Part shown: piece after piece, positions 23,103 to 35,079 of the stretch
How positions within the stretch are numbered: the first letter of the stretch is position 1
How the letters are laid out: every line of letters begins with the position of its first letter
Origin: Excoecaria cochinchinensis
Taxonomy: Eukaryota > Streptophyta > Magnoliopsida > Malpighiales > Euphorbiaceae
Assembly: GCA_947683425.1 (NCBI GenBank)
Contig: CANTUQ010000020.1
Span: 5,087,001-5,151,000, forward strand
Direction: 5' to 3'
Length of the DNA: 64,000 nt
The notes under the pieces: generated by a model
Databases searched by the model: none
What the model saw: the letters and a program-made list of their open reading frames with translations, nothing else
Told to the model about the DNA's origin: nothing
Made by a program: the position numbers and the translations under genes

Positions 23103-24275
23103 ATGATTCGGAAGCTATCTACTCAGTTCATATCCTTGGAAGGAGTGTTGTACAAAAGACAGGCAGACGGGATTCAGCTAAGGTGCTTGAATGAGAAAGA
23201 AGCCCGCAAGGTGATGAAGGAGACCCATGCAGGCGTCTGTTGGGCTCACATGAACGGTTTAACTCTGGCAAAGAAGATCATGAGGCAAGGCTTCTATTGG
23301 CTTACGATGGACAATGACTGCTCAAAGTATGTCAAGCAATTCCAGTTATGCCAACAGTATGCAGATTTGAGACACCTGCCAGTATCAGAGCTACACAACC
23401 TGACATCGCCTTGGCCTTTCGCTGCTTGGGGGATAGATATCGTTGGAGAGATTCGCCCTACGGCATCTAACAGACATATATACATCATAGTCGCAATTGA
23501 CTATTTTACCAAATGGGTAGAGGCAGAATCCTTCAAAAAGATTGATGCAAGGGATATGGCCAAGTTCATAGAGAGAAATTTGATCTGCAGATATGGCCTC
23601 CCTCACCACATAGTGTCTGACAATGGGGTACAATTCATGGGGGAAACCAGAAAGCTCCTTGAGAAGTATGGTATCAAGCACCATAGATCCTCCCCCTACC
23701 GACCACAAGCTAACGGGGCAGTAGAGGCCACCAATAAAAATGTGAAGAGGATCCTATCCAAGATTGTCCAAACTTACAAAGATTGGGCAGAGAAGCTACC
23801 CTTCGTACTGTAGGGATATAGGACAACTATAAGGACATCTACAGGTGCCACGCCATATTCTCTAGTATACGGGACAGAGGAAGTATTGCCAGTTGAGATA
23901 GAGCTTCGATCGTTAAGGGTGATTATGGAAGCACAAATTTCGGAGGCTGAATGGGCACGATAGAGACAACAACATTTAAACTTACTCGATGAGAGTAGGC
24001 TGAAGGCTTATTATCACAATCAAATCTACCAGAAGAGGTTGTCCAGGACATTTGGGAAGAAGGTGAGAAAGCATCCGCTGAAGGAAGGTGACTTAGTGTT
24101 TAAGCAGATGAGACCAGGTCTATCGGATATTAGAGGAAAATTTAGACCAACCTGGGAGGAGCCGTATATCCTTAAAAAGCAGTTGTCCAAAGGAGCTGCA
24201 ATCTTATCGGATAGCGACGGAAATGAATTCAAAGAACCGATCAATGTTGATAGACTCAAAAGGTTCCATGGCTAA
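23103..24275 (+). pseudogene. Tat B integrase
   Basis: Zinc domain: the two His are present, but the first Cys of the CC pair appears as Phe (KQFQLCQQ), so the zinc fold is probably lost. Catalytic D in WGIDIVGEI, D in IVSDNGVQF and E in NGAVEATNK are present. Two in-frame TAG codons (23811-23813, 23961-23963) cut the C-terminal domain, which is otherwise in frame and ends naturally at 24275 (LKRFHG). No frameshift is seen over 390 codons. Confidence 0.88.
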
Positions 24276-24663
24276 AGACCAAAATAAAAAGAAGAGAATA
24301 AAATGCCCTGCAGGTTGAAAACCGAAAAAAGGCGGCCGTGCTAAAATTGGGCACGTCGATATGGCGAAAACCGAAAAAATGCATCTTGTGCAAAAATAAG
24401 AGGCACGAGAGAAAATGTGCAATCGTGAAAACCCGAGAGGGCCGATTGGTAACAGGAGTTGATGCTGTTAAAATTTGGTTTCATGTGTTAATAGGGCGTA
24501 CACAGTCGAGTTAATGTCAAAACTAATCATGTATGCTGAAATTACATGGAAATGTACACAATTTCGTGAAATAAAACAAATATTATTCTTTTCATTTTCG
24601 TTATTTTCTAGTTTTGCATTAAAAAGAAATGTAACACCAAAAGAAATACACGTACGAGCTAAG
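24276..24663 (+). other. Spacer after Tat B pol with GAAAACCGAAAAAA repeats
   Basis: No gene. Short direct repeats of GAAAACCGAAAAAA are seen near 24317 and 24365, with a GAAAACCCGAGAGG relative near 24426. From about 24664 the antisense ORF begins on the other strand. Confidence 0.5.
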
Positions 24664-25964
24664 CTAAGTCCTGCTACTGCTCTCGCCAACCAGATGCTTG
24701 AGCCCTCGTGTCCTATTATCGGATGCTGGACTAAGGACCCATTTCTTATACTCGCTGGTTGAGGCCACAGAGTGATCGCCAAACCTCAGAATAACAGTCT
24801 TCACTGGTAGCTTGCTCCACAGCTCATGATACCGAGAAGAAAGGCAACAGAAAGAGCTCCTCCCCGAAAAGATAAGGGAACTCTCACCACATCCTGGGTC
24901 ATCCCGAGCTGATGCGCACATCGAGAAGTGATGCAGAAGGTGGCTTGACGGAGCCCACAGAGGGGTACACACCCCGACGGCCCATCAGTGACCACAAGAG
25001 ACAGTGGGAGCCAGGCAGACGTGAAACTGATATCATCATCTGACAGCTTGCCAAATCTGGTAATGCCTTCACCAGCAGTAACACACTCACATAGTCGTCG
25101 ACGCGGAAGGAAGTGGCTCGGCAAGTACTGTGGAATGATTCGAGGAGGTGGCTCAGATAGCATCCTCAATTTCTCTTGCAGCCAAATCTTAAAAAAAAAA
25201 GCTGCTGGAGTAAGTAGGGTTTACTTTAGGCAAAAGTAAGGCAAAGGGTTGTGTGAAAATCCGAAAGGACGCACCTCCCGCTAAGAAAATCTAGTGTAAA
25301 AATCCATAAGGGATGCACTACCTTTAAAATAATAACGTACCTGGAGCAATAAGGAGCTACCGGTGAAAGTAGTGGTGGATCCAGAGCTCACGGAGTCCAA
25401 GCCAAGAATGGTTTCAGCTAAAATGAGTGGGAAGGGTGATGATCCTCGATGGAAGTCGCTCAGAATCCCGAACAGGCGAGGGTCGCCTGTCAAACCCCCT
25501 GGAACAACAGTGAGAAAGTTCGTTATGCAAAATAGAAATATGATGCTTACCCGGTATGTAGGGACACCAGTGAACCGATCTAGAGCCTCGATCAGTAACT
25601 CCAAAGTAAAGGGAGAGCCCGGAGAAACCAGCCGGACGGCCTCAGAAGGGGGTATGCCGAGAGCCATAGCTATATCTCGAGTCTGGAGTAGACCGCAGCG
25701 AGGGATGCAAGGTAGAACATTAGGAGGGTACCAGGCTCCAAGAATGGCAGCTAACTCCTCAGATAGGGGGCACAACTCCTGATAGGTGAACTGAAAGACG
25801 TAAAACCGGGGGTTCCAGAAGTGAGTCGCCGCTAGAAGAAGGTTCTGGTCAACTTTAACCCGACGCAGATATTTTAGCCCAGACAGGGAAGACAGGGCGC
25901 CTTTTTCCCAAGTGTGCTTGTCATCTAGGATGCGGTGCATTTTTTGGGAAAGAGAGGAAGACAT
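24664..25964 (-). pseudogene. Antisense accessory ORF of the Tat element (plant mobile domain / DUF7745-like)
   Basis: Start ATG at 25964, about 70 bp after a TATA box (CTATAAATTTC, 26033-26043). Exon 1 codes for MHRILDDKHTW, AAILGAWYPPN, LQTRDIAMALGI. An intron with GTAAGC...TTGTTCCAG ends (about 25505-25555) is followed by GDPRLFGILSDFH. A second donor GTACGT lies near 25340 and an acceptor CTACTCCAG near 25205, leading to EKLRMLSEPPP and, after a frameshift near 24850, RFGDHSVASTSEYKKWV. The pattern matches the plant mobile domain/DUF7745-type proteins found in Tat elements, and antisense ORFs downstream of pol are known for this lineage. A poly-T run near 25190 and the frameshift suggest decay. 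Function unknown. Confidence 0.7.
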
Positions 25965-26032
25965 TTTGAGAAGAATGAGGGGCTCAAGATGTTGGGAAAA
26001 TGAAGAGACACAAAAAAGGCAAAATTTTTGGA

Positions 26033-26270
26033 GAAATTTATAGAGAAACGCCACCGATGGCCTACCCGTCTCTCAAAAGAGACGGCCTGCCCGTCGGTAA
26101 AAATCCACCTGGCAGATGCATACGTCAGCATAGCATTAATCACGAGCATTAAATGCGCATTAATCACGAGCATTAAATGTGCATTAATTGGGGAATGGGG
26201 AACGACAGACGGGCAGCCTGTCGGTCGCTCCTAGCGACGGGCAGCCCGTCGGTCATGAAACTCTATATAA
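26033..26270. promoter_or_regulatory. Bidirectional promoter with palindromes between two TATA boxes
   Basis: Minus TATA (CTATAAATTTC, 26033-26043) points at the antisense ORF; plus TATA (CTATATAAGG, 26263-26272) points at the sense ORF. Between them are palindromic blocks of the Tat LTR motif at 26058-26098 (a long imperfect inverted repeat around CTCAAAAGAG) and about 26207-26254 (two GACGGGCAGCCNGTCGGTC blocks), separated by direct repeats of GCATTAATCACGAGCATTAAAT. A homologous arrangement is at 51238-51601 in E'. Confidence 0.75.
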
Positions 26271-26470
26271 GGGCGAGTGACAGACGGACCAAGGGCTGCT
26301 GTCCTTTTAACTCTCCCTCTCAAAATAGTTTTTTTTTTGCATTTTTTTCTACATTTTCAAGTATTTCTTCTCCTTTTTCTTGCAATTTCTTTATCTTTTC
26401 GCGTTCTTCACCCACCGGACGCTCGAACGCTCATTTTTCTTCAGTTTTTCTACACTTTTCGCGACTGCAA

Positions 26471-27198
26471 GTAAGTAAAATAACTACTTTACCTTTTAAT
26501 TTAATTTATTTCTTCTTCTTCTAGCCTCAAGAATGCTTAGGATGCTTTAGATGCTTTAAATATCTAGGGAGGATGCTGCCCGTTTTTTGTAGTAACTTTT
26601 GGTGCAATTAATCTGAGCCTTTGCATGATCACATAGAAATAAGACTTTTCTATATCCTTGTCACCTTAGAAACAAGCTTTCTAGCGCATATATTGTGTTG
26701 TTGGGGGCACATCCTTGCCGGGGTGCGTCCCATTTATATATATTGTTGTTGAGGCCTGAGGCCTGTTTTGATGCCTTTTTATGCAGGAGGTTGGGCACAC
26801 CCTTGCCGTGGTGCTGCCCAAATTTTCTTTTTTATTCTAAAATTAAATATTTTTATGTATAATGCATGTCTTGGGGCCTGATAAGCCCACTTTCATTCGC
26901 TTTCAAAATATCTTTTTTTTACGCCAAAGTGGGGCACACCCTTGTCGGGGCGGTGCCCATTTTCACTAATCTTTAATTTTTTCTATGCCAGTTGCATGTT
27001 TTTCTGCTTTTGATATGTGCGAAGCATGCTGGGCAACATCCCTCGATGGGATGTTGCCCATTCTTTGTATCTATTTTATTTCACCTCGTAGTCGGGCTGC
27101 TATTGCCCGAATGAGGCCTCAATGGGCTTTCATTTTGAAAACGAGTTTAATAACGCCTATTTCGTCAAAGTTTTCGTTATCTGACATTTCTTTTGCAG
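26471..27198 (+). other. Leader intron with repeated stem-forming units
   Basis: Donor CAA|GTAAGT at 26471 and acceptor TTTTGCAG at 27198; the ORF ATG is two bases further. Inside are about four diverged units of the form GGGCACACCCTTGCCG...CTGCCC near 26707, 26793, 26932 and 27030, each able to fold. The same units recur in the E' leader intron at 50518-50665. The intron call rests on splice consensus and the matching E' structure. Confidence 0.6.
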
Positions 27199-27199
27199 G

Positions 27200-29155
27200 A
27201 TGCCGCCTAAGCGTAGAGCACCACAGGCCCAGCCCGAGGTCGAGGTTCCGGTTTGGATGGACGGCGAGTCAGCCTAGATATACAGAGCATTATCTCAGGT
27301 GGAGATCCGGGCTAGCCGCTTTGTGTCTCGACCGTTCCTAGAGGCCCTATGGATGGCCCCGGAGGTCGATATGCTTATCGAGGGCACCGGATGGACCGAG
27401 TTCCTTGAGCCTGCTTTCCAGACCTTCCCTGAGGCTACCCGACAGGTGCTAGCCACCCTGCGATACAGCAGTTTTCAGAGATCAGATACAGAGCCGGGAG
27501 TGGTACAGTTCTTATTCGACGGCCAGCATTTCAGCATCAGCAGGCGGAGGTTTGCCGAGGCCATGGGGCTTCCCAGAGAGGAGGGGGTCGAGATCCCACA
27601 GGGAGCGGTGAGACACACCCACTGGGCGGCCATTGCCTTACCAGGAGTGCTGTATGACCATGATACAGCGAAGAGCACCGTACTGGTGTCTCAGGTACTC
27701 CGGTACCTGCACAGAGTGCTATCTAGCTCGTACCTCGGTCGGGCTGGTAATCCAGGATCGCTTAACGCGGCCGAGATCTAGAGCCTCTGGGCTATGGTGG
27801 CAGGCCAGTGCCTCAACGTTAGCCTTGAGATCTTGGCTAACCTGATCAGAGTTGGCAGAGGACTGACGCCCGTGGTAATAGTAGGGGGAGTCATCACTCG
27901 TCTGCTTTTGGGGTTAAGAGTCACCCCGGATAGGCTGAGAGGACCCCTGGACGAGGGGATACATGTGGATGCCTCCGCAGCAGTACAGATGGGGATGATT
28001 TCACAGCTGTCAGGGCAGGCAGAGGCCTTCAGATTGTTATCTATCCACGAGACCAGGCGGGTCTTCTCGCTTCCACCCTTGGGTCCAGACCCATAATAGC
28101 CAGAGCAGCAGCCTCCTCAGCCTGAGCTAGAGCAGCACCCTCCTCAGCCTCCTCAGTCGCGGACTCATCCGCAGCCGCAGCTCGAGCAGGAGCCGCCCCG
28201 GACTCCATTGGATTTCGACGTGGAGTTCACCATGGACGAGTTGTTCGGTTCTTCACCGGCGTCCAGGGTACCGACTCCTGCTCCGTCACCGAGCACCAGG
28301 GTGCAGAGGTCTACTTTCAGGCCCCTCGAGAGGTATCACCCATACTTCTGGGGTGACCCGGGGCCATCTTCCTCCACGGCCCCATCGCCAGAGCCAGCAC
28401 AGCAGCAGCCAGCACAGCCTGACTTCTCCCAGCTCCTCACTACTTTGTTCGCAGCCTTTGAGAGACGACAGGATGAGAGAGACAGAGCTCTGCAGGAGAG
28501 GTTAGACCGTCAGCAGGCTGCTATTCAGGAGCAGTCTCGAATGATAGAGCGATTGGCCCAGGAGCAGGCCGGCTTTATTGAGCACACTGTACGAGAGCAG
28601 GCTCAGGTCGTGGAGGCCTTCAGGGACGAGCAGGCGAGGCTGGTAGAGCAGATTGTCCAGGGCCAGAGGGAGCTTAGGCAGCAGCTCACTCATGATCTAA
28701 GGACGTCCTAGGATTAGGCGTCTCGGAGAGTTGATATGACTTTACAGATGATCGATGAGTCACTCGACTCCCTGAGATCCCGGGTTCAGGTGATAGAGGG
28801 GATCCTTCCTCCCTTGTCCCAGACCATGAGGGAGTTTAGGGAGCAGACGGAGCTGCGCCTAGACAAGATGAGGAGGGCCACCGGCTAGCAGACTACTCAG
28901 ATGAGCTAGGCATTCAAGAAGTTAGGAGGCACAGTCTCGGAGACTTTGGAGTTCATGAGGACTTGCACCCATCCCTTCTTGGATGGCTACGCTCAGATCA
29001 GGTTTAGACAGACCCATGATGCTGGGGCAGGACCTTCTACGGCTCAGCCTCCACCTCCGACACAGCCAGCTCCACCTCCACCTCAGCCAGGGACAGTGCA
29101 TATATCAGACGACGAGGATCCCGACGAGGAGCCCTCCGACTACGCACCCTTCTGA
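27200..29155 (+). pseudogene. Tat B accessory sense ORF (Athila ORF1-like head, coiled-coil tail)
   Basis: A 652-codon frame starting MPPKRRAPQ right after a splice acceptor. The N-terminal half (FLEPAFQTFP, SISRRRFAEAMGLP, VIVGGVITRLLLGL) resembles the Athila ORF1/putative plant transposon protein type; a Pro/Gln-rich linker follows, then a long coiled coil (RRQDERDRALQERL onwards) and an acidic tail (DDEDPDEEP). It has eight in-frame stops (TAG at 27275, 27779, 28097, 28709, 28715, 28886, 28907; TAA at 28094) but no frameshift. A homologue is at 45689-47713. Function unknown. Confidence 0.8.
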
Positions 29156-30246
29156 TGTTCAGGGAGTCATTTTTTGTATTTTTGTACATTTTCACTTTGT
29201 ATATACATTTTACAAAAGTGGGTATTTCTAGTGAAAAACTTTTATCTTCAGTTTTGTGCATTCATTCAGTTATTTATGATTCATTCATATTACAGATAAG
29301 TGTATGTTTTCACATTTGCTCATATTCCAAAATGAATATGACATAACAAACGAAAAGGAGAATAATAACAACAGATAACCAAGATTGGAAAAATGACAAC
29401 TTAATAAAATGAAAAAAGAATGTGAATGAAACATGACATGGTAAATAAAGCAAAACCACATCATTCATAGACATGTTAAAAGATAACAATTCAAACATGA
29501 ATTAACAAAACCTTTTATCATACAGGTACAGAGAAACATTGATCCAAACACAAGCATCGATCAAAAGTCTGAACATGGGCGCCTAAGATTCATGTCTTCT
29601 TGGAAAAGGGAACCCAGCGAGGTCTCCTCTTCCACAAAATCAAGATTACGGTCAGAGAGTACCTTATCTCACAGTTCACACAGTAGTCAAAGAGCACTAC
29701 GTACCTTGCAGATCGGATGGGGGTTAGCAGGGGAACTTCACAATTGGAGTTACAGTTAGAGAACACTGCTCTTCACCTCTAGACTGTGGTTAGAAAACAC
29801 CGCTTCTCACCAATCGGAGTTGCAGTTAGAGAAACACTGCTCTTCACCTATAGACTGTGCGTATAAAACACCGCTTCTAACCAACAAAAGTTGCAGTTAG
29901 AGAAACACTGCTCTTCACATCGAGTTTGTAGTCAGAAGGTACTACATCTCCTCAACACTGCGCAAGCCGAGATGAGGCCAGTAGAAGTGAAAGCTGCGGT
30001 TAGAGAAACACTGCTCTTAATATTAAGGTTGTCGCTAGAGAATGCTACATCTCACCAACACCTACAGGTCGAGACGAGACCGATAGGGATATCTTCACCT
30101 ACCGAACAGACTGAGATGAGGTCTACCCGGTAAAAGGCACGGAAGGTAAGAACTGCCATAGGTACGCTTTCTTCCTTTCTGTCCTTTCTCTGAGTTTTGG
30201 CTCATCTAGGCGCTTGTGCACTAGTTTTCCCAAAACTGGGGGCAAC
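29156..30246 (+). other. Tat B 3' UTR with 70-bp tandem repeats
   Basis: No gene. From about 29735 to 30030, units of about 70 bp built on GCAGTTAGAGAAACACTGC are repeated; each has a 35-bp half-repeat. The stretch 30224-30246 ends in the purine-rich AACTGGGGGCAAC next to the LTR start. Confidence 0.7.
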
Positions 30247-30560
30247 TGTGAGCACCGTGTCCCGGAGCGGTCTGGATCAGAGATTACCCTATGATGAAAT
30301 CGGTATCCGAGCTTGTACAAACGGTTTGGATTCGGAGGCTTTAGTCTCATGTTCCACGAGAAATGAGTCTTTTTACCTTTTGTAGGCAGAAAGGGGGGGA
30401 AACGGGGAGTTTTAATGTCCAAAAAAAAGGTATATTTTCCTCGACGGATGGCCAGCCCGTCGGACAGGTGGCAGGACCGATGAATCCTTGTGTCTGAAGG
30501 ATTCTTCCGACTCCCGTTGGTCAAAATGGCAGGGCCGTTGGATGTATCCGTGTGTTAGTA
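30247..30560 (+). mobile_element. Truncated first LTR copy of Tat B
   Basis: Begins TGTGAGCACCGTGTCCCGGA like the complete LTRs and stops at the duplication junction, just inside the palindrome region. Confidence 0.85.
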
Positions 30561-31694
30561 GGGACTGTGCATATATCAGACGACGAGGATCCCGACGAGG
30601 AGCCCTCTGACTACGCACCCTTTTGATGTTCGGGGAGTCATTTTTTGTATTTTTGTACATTTTCACTTTGTATATACATTGTACAAAAGTGGGTATTTCT
30701 AGTGAAAAACTTTTGTCTTCAGTTTTGTGCATTCATTCAGTTATTTATGATTCATTCATATTACAGATAAGTGTATGTTTTCACATTTGCTCATATTCCA
30801 AAATGAATATGACATAACAAACGAAAGGGAGAATAATAACAACAGATAACCAAGATTGGAAAAATGACAACTTAATAAAATGAAAAAAGAATGTAAATGA
30901 AACATGACATGGTAAATAAAGCAAAACCACATCATTCATAGACGTGTTAAAAGATAACAATTCAAACATGAATTAACAAAACCTTTTATCACACAGGTAC
31001 AGAGAAACATTGATCCGAACACAAGCATCGATCAAAAGTCCAAACATGGGCGCCTAAGATTCATGTCTTCTTGGAAAAGGGAACCCAGTGAGGTCTCCTC
31101 TTCCACAAAATCAAGATTACGGTCAGACAGTACCTTATCTCACAGTTCACGCAGTAGTCAGAGAGCACTACGTACCTTGTAGATCGGATGGGGGTTAGCA
31201 GGGGAACTTCACAATCGGAGTTGCAGTTAGAGAACACTGCTCTTCACCTCGAGACTGTGGTTAGAAAACACCGCTTCTCACCGATCGGAGTTGCAGTTAG
31301 AGAAACACTGCTCTTCACCTTGAGACTGTGGTTAGAAAACACCGCTTCTCACCAACAGAAGTTGCAGTTAGAGAAACACTGCTCTTCACATCGAGTTTGT
31401 AGTCAGAAGGTACTACATCTCCTCAACACTGCGCAAGCCGAGACGAGGCCAGCAGAAGTGGAAGCTGCGGTTAGAGAAACACTGCTCTTCACATCGAGGT
31501 CGTCGCTAGAGAATGCTACATCTCACCAACACCTACAGGTCGAGACGAGACCGATAGGGATATCTTCACCTACCGAAAAGACTGAGATAAGGTCTACCCG
31601 GTAAAAAGCACGGAAGGTAAGAACCGCCATAGGTACGCTTTCTTCCTTTCTGTCCTTTCTCTGAGTTTTGGCTCGTCTAGGCGCTTGTGCACTA

Positions 31695-31717
31695 GTTTCC
31701 CCAAAACTGGGGGCAAC
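31695..31717 (+). other. Polypurine tract of Tat B
   Basis: AAAACTGGGGGCAAC immediately before the LTR start TGTGAGCACC. Confidence 0.75.
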
Positions 31718-31910
31718 TGTGAGCACCGTGTCCCGGAGCGGTCCGGATCAGAGATTACCCTATGATGAAATCGGTATCCGAGCCTGTACAAACGGTTTGC
31801 ATTCGGAGGCTTTAGTCCCATGTTCCACGAGAAACGAGTCTTTTTACATTTTGTGGGCAGAAAGGGGGGGAAACGGGGAGTTTTAATGTCCAAAAAAAAG
31901 GTATGTTTTC

Positions 31911-32092
31911 CTCGACGGACGGCAAGCTCGTCGGTCGGAGGTCAGCCCGTCGGACAGGTGGCAGGACCAATGAATCCTTGTGTCAGAAGGATTCATCCGA
32001 CGCCCGTCAGTCAAAATGGCAGGGCCATCGGATGTATCCTTGTGTCAGTAGGATTCTTCCGACGCCCGTCGATCGTGCCTGGCCTATATAAG
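31911..32092 (+). promoter_or_regulatory. Tat B LTR promoter: CCGACGCCCGTCGG palindromes and TATA box
   Basis: Palindromic motifs of the type GACGGGC/GCCCGTC are repeated in units of about 62 bp up to 32074, 11 bp upstream of TATATAAG (32085-32092). Confidence 0.7.
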
Positions 32093-32397
32093 CTTTGAAT
32101 TTTCTCATAAAAAGGGTTGGAAAAATTTCTAAAGGGAAAACTCTGCCAAAATTCGTGTGTGTTTTCTCTCTCTTCCAACAAACACATTTCTAAAAGATTT
32201 AATCGATTCAAGAATCAAACCATTAAAAGGAACTAAATTTAATTGGTTTTTCCTGAGGTTTTGATTCCAAAAATTTATTTTTTAGAAAAATCAAGAAGGA
32301 AACAAGCTATTTTCCTCATTCTTGATTTTTATCTTATTTTCTCGTGGAGCGTGCTGGGAGCCATACAACAACAAAGAATCAAACCAAAAAGGTTATT

Positions 32398-32414
32398 CTG
32401 AGGGTAAATATTCC
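32398..32414 (+). promoter_or_regulatory. Invariant TCTGAGGGTAAATATTC leader motif
   Basis: Identical 17-mer found in all six Tat-type LTRs of the window (441-457, 41634-41650, 43689-43705, 49402-49418 minus; 32398-32414 and 52369-52385 plus), where the TATA box is visible 310-375 bp upstream. GAGG|GTAAAT resembles a splice donor. Confidence 0.75.
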
Positions 32415-33630
32415 GGACCCTTTTTTGTCTTTTTTTTAGCTTCATTTTCGATATTATCTTTGCTTTTGCCCTTATTTTCATTTCTCGCTATTATTCTTCT
32501 TGAATTTGTGTAAAACTTGTTTTTTTTTTTATTTTTGAAAAGCTTCTATTTTCTGGGACAGAGGTGACCGACGGGTCATCTGCTATGATCGACGCCCGTC
32601 GGACGCCTTTGAGCATAACTCATCGGTCACCCCCACAGACGGCTTCTTTCGAGTGAGCGATAAGGATATGGGTCATCTTGACCGACGTCCGCCAGTCATT
32701 CAACATAGCCCGTCGATGGGCCCTGTCCCACATTTTTAATCTTTTTCTTCTTTTTCCTCTTTGTTCTCTCAAATTTTTATGTTTATTTATAACTTTTCTT
32801 CTTTATTTTAACATCCCTTTGACTTGTTTTGTGAGAATATGTTTCCGTTTCTTGGACTGGGTGGAGCTTAAGGGAGCCCTCACGCATTTGGAAAGTTCGT
32901 CTGGTTTAGTTCCCTATCTTCCTATTTTATACATATTTCATGTATTTATTTATTTCTTCTCCTATATATGACAAAATTATTGTATTTTTCGCTAATGTAA
33001 AAATCGGCCAAACGTTTTATATTTAATAAACTGAATTCTTCATAAAATCAAGGATCCAATGTCCTATTCCTTATCCAATAAAATCCTCACAATAAAAATG
33101 TCCATTTTAATAATGTTGCATGAGGGGACCAAAGTCCTCAAAATAAGCAATGCCCCGATTTGTGTATGTATCGCACATTTATAAAAGGGAGTTGTATTCC
33201 GCTCATTGTGTTATTGTAATTTATCGCTTTCATTATTTGTACATTTACCGCTTTCCAAATGTGAATAAATGCGCTTTGATTCAATTGCATCGTGTGGAGA
33301 GAGAGCGAATTAACGAATATTAAAATTTGATCATAAAATAATCAAGGTAGAAATAGATGAGAAGTCCCGAACCCGGCTCTGGTCTTTTGGCTCAAAGAGG
33401 CGAGAAGTCTATCCGATCACTCATTGGAACTATGACCTCCAAGACACCTCTTGTGTCACGAGACTTTGACGTTATTCCTAGGCTCCTTAGGGCGAGAGGT
33501 TTACCCTCCAAGACCCCTTTGGCTGGCCCAAAATGGATACTAAGCGCAGTCTTAGGCTCTCCGAGGCAAGAGAAACTTTCCCAATGTTTTATTGGGTGGC
33601 GACTCCATGAAACACTACAAGAAAATTGAC

Positions 33631-33880
33631 TTTTAACGACCAAAATTTAACGAAGGGATAAAAATCCGGTCGTTAAAATATACAAATAACGAAGGGAAAT
33701 TAATCCGGTCGTTAGTTCTTAAATTTTATTGTTATATAACGAGTGGATTAAATCCGGTCGTTAAAACAATAAAAATTCGGTCGTTAAAATATACAAATAA
33801 CAAAGGGAAATTAATCCGGTTGTTAGTTGTTAAATTTTATTATTATATAGCAAAGGAATTAAATCCGGTCGTTAATGGTG
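33631..33880. repeat. Left subterminal repeats of the CACTA element
   Basis: Several copies of AATCCGGTCGTTAAA and of AACGAAGGGAAATTAATCC in both orientations. Such repeats bind the transposase accessory protein in known En/Spm elements. Confidence 0.85.
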
Positions 33881-34322
33881 TGAATTAGTGGGAATTATGA
33901 GAAGTAGAAAAAGAAAAGAGAGGGAAAGTCACGAAAGGGAGGCAAAACGGGAAAGAGACCGAGGAAGAGAAAGAGAGAGAGAGAGGGGGAGGGAGAGAGA
34001 CGGCGGAGCATGGCGGAAGGGGCGAGGAGGCTGGCGACCGTCAACGACGAGCAACCGGCTCCTCGTAATGCCGATCTCGGCGTCTTATTTCCCATCGCGA
34101 CGTCGCCATTTCAGGAGAGCGGGAGGAAAACGGGGAGCTTCTTCTGTTTTTTCCGGCCACCTCCGGCAGCGAACGACGACACAAATTGCACGACGGGACT
34201 CCTGGAGGGCAGGCGAATCTTCCGGTACTCATGGGTGGTCCTCAATCGCCGGCGATGAGCAGATCGCCGTTGGGAAGAACCGAGTTCTCCGACGTCGATT
34301 CCGGCGAAATGAAGGGCAGTCA

Positions 34323-34448
34323 TGGCGCGTGACCACCGGAAAAGCAACCCCGATGCTTTGAGCTTCCTTTCGGTGGTTTCGGTGCCTCCGGTGGAGCTCC
34401 GGCGAGACTCCGGCGACGGTGAAGGGACTAAAAATAGCAGAAAAAATT
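34323..34448 (+). pseudogene. Possible captured first exon of an unknown host gene
   Basis: A GC-rich block (about 33990-34450), unlike the A/T-rich surroundings, has an ATG at 34323 (MARDHRKSNPDALSF) open to a good donor AATT|GTAAGT near 34449. I do not recognise the protein. It could be a 5' UTR plus first exon of a captured gene; weak evidence. Confidence 0.3.
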
Positions 34449-34770
34449 GTAAGTGGCAGATATTAAGTTGTTTGCCGAATTGCTAAATGGTTCAATTGGA
34501 TCAAGTTCTTGTCTTTGGCATTTGTAATTGGTGTTACCTGTTGAGACATCCTAATTGTGCTTTTTTGCTTATCTATCGACCAGTTTTTCACTTAGTATGC
34601 TCTTCAATTTGTGTTCAGTTTGATCTCAGCAGATACTTAGTTATTTGCCTAATTGCTGTGTACTTAAATTGGATAAAGTTCTTGTTGTTGGCATTTGTGA
34701 TTAGTGTTCGCTCTAGAGACATCTTGTTACTGCGTCTTGTATAGTCTTTTCTCAGCAAACATAAAGTTGT

Positions 34771-35079
34771 AATTGGATATCTATGTTTGTGTAATGTTGT
34801 ATGAGGTGATTGAATATCTATGTTAGTATTTTGTATATTCTGATATGGATGGGCTATAAGTTGACATTGGTTATATTACATTTATTTCTTTTTCTCTCTC
34901 TCTACATCTGAGTTCAGTATTAGTTAATTGGATATCTATGTTTGTGTAATGTTGTATGAGGTGATTGAATATCTATGTTAGTATTTTGTATATTCTGATA
35001 TGGATGGGCTATAAGTTGACATTGGTTATATTACATTTATTTCTTTTTCTCTCTCTACATCTGAGTTCAGTATTAGTTA
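34771..35079. repeat. 155-bp tandem duplication in the CACTA interior
   Basis: 34771-34925 and 34926-35079 are near-identical, beginning AATTGGATATCTATG. Confidence 0.9.

Larger units (their letters stand above)
29092..32050 (+). repeat. Tandem duplication (about 1.47 kb) spanning ORF end, 3' UTR and LTR start
   Basis: 29092-30562 and 30563-about 32050 are direct copies. The LTR start at 30247 and that at 31718 are exactly 1471 bp apart; a roughly 19-bp indel lies further on within the LTR part. The junction near 30560 joins LTR sequence to the ORF tail in a short AGGGAC-like overlap. Copies differ by scattered changes, so the event is not very recent. Confidence 0.9.

Noticed and set aside
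27200..29155. Readthrough or reassigned TAG codon, given many in-frame TAG and no frameshift
   Set aside because: TAG sites fit CHG-type C to T changes, TAA and TGA stops also occur, and natural terminators in other genes here include TAA and TAG. Decay is simpler.
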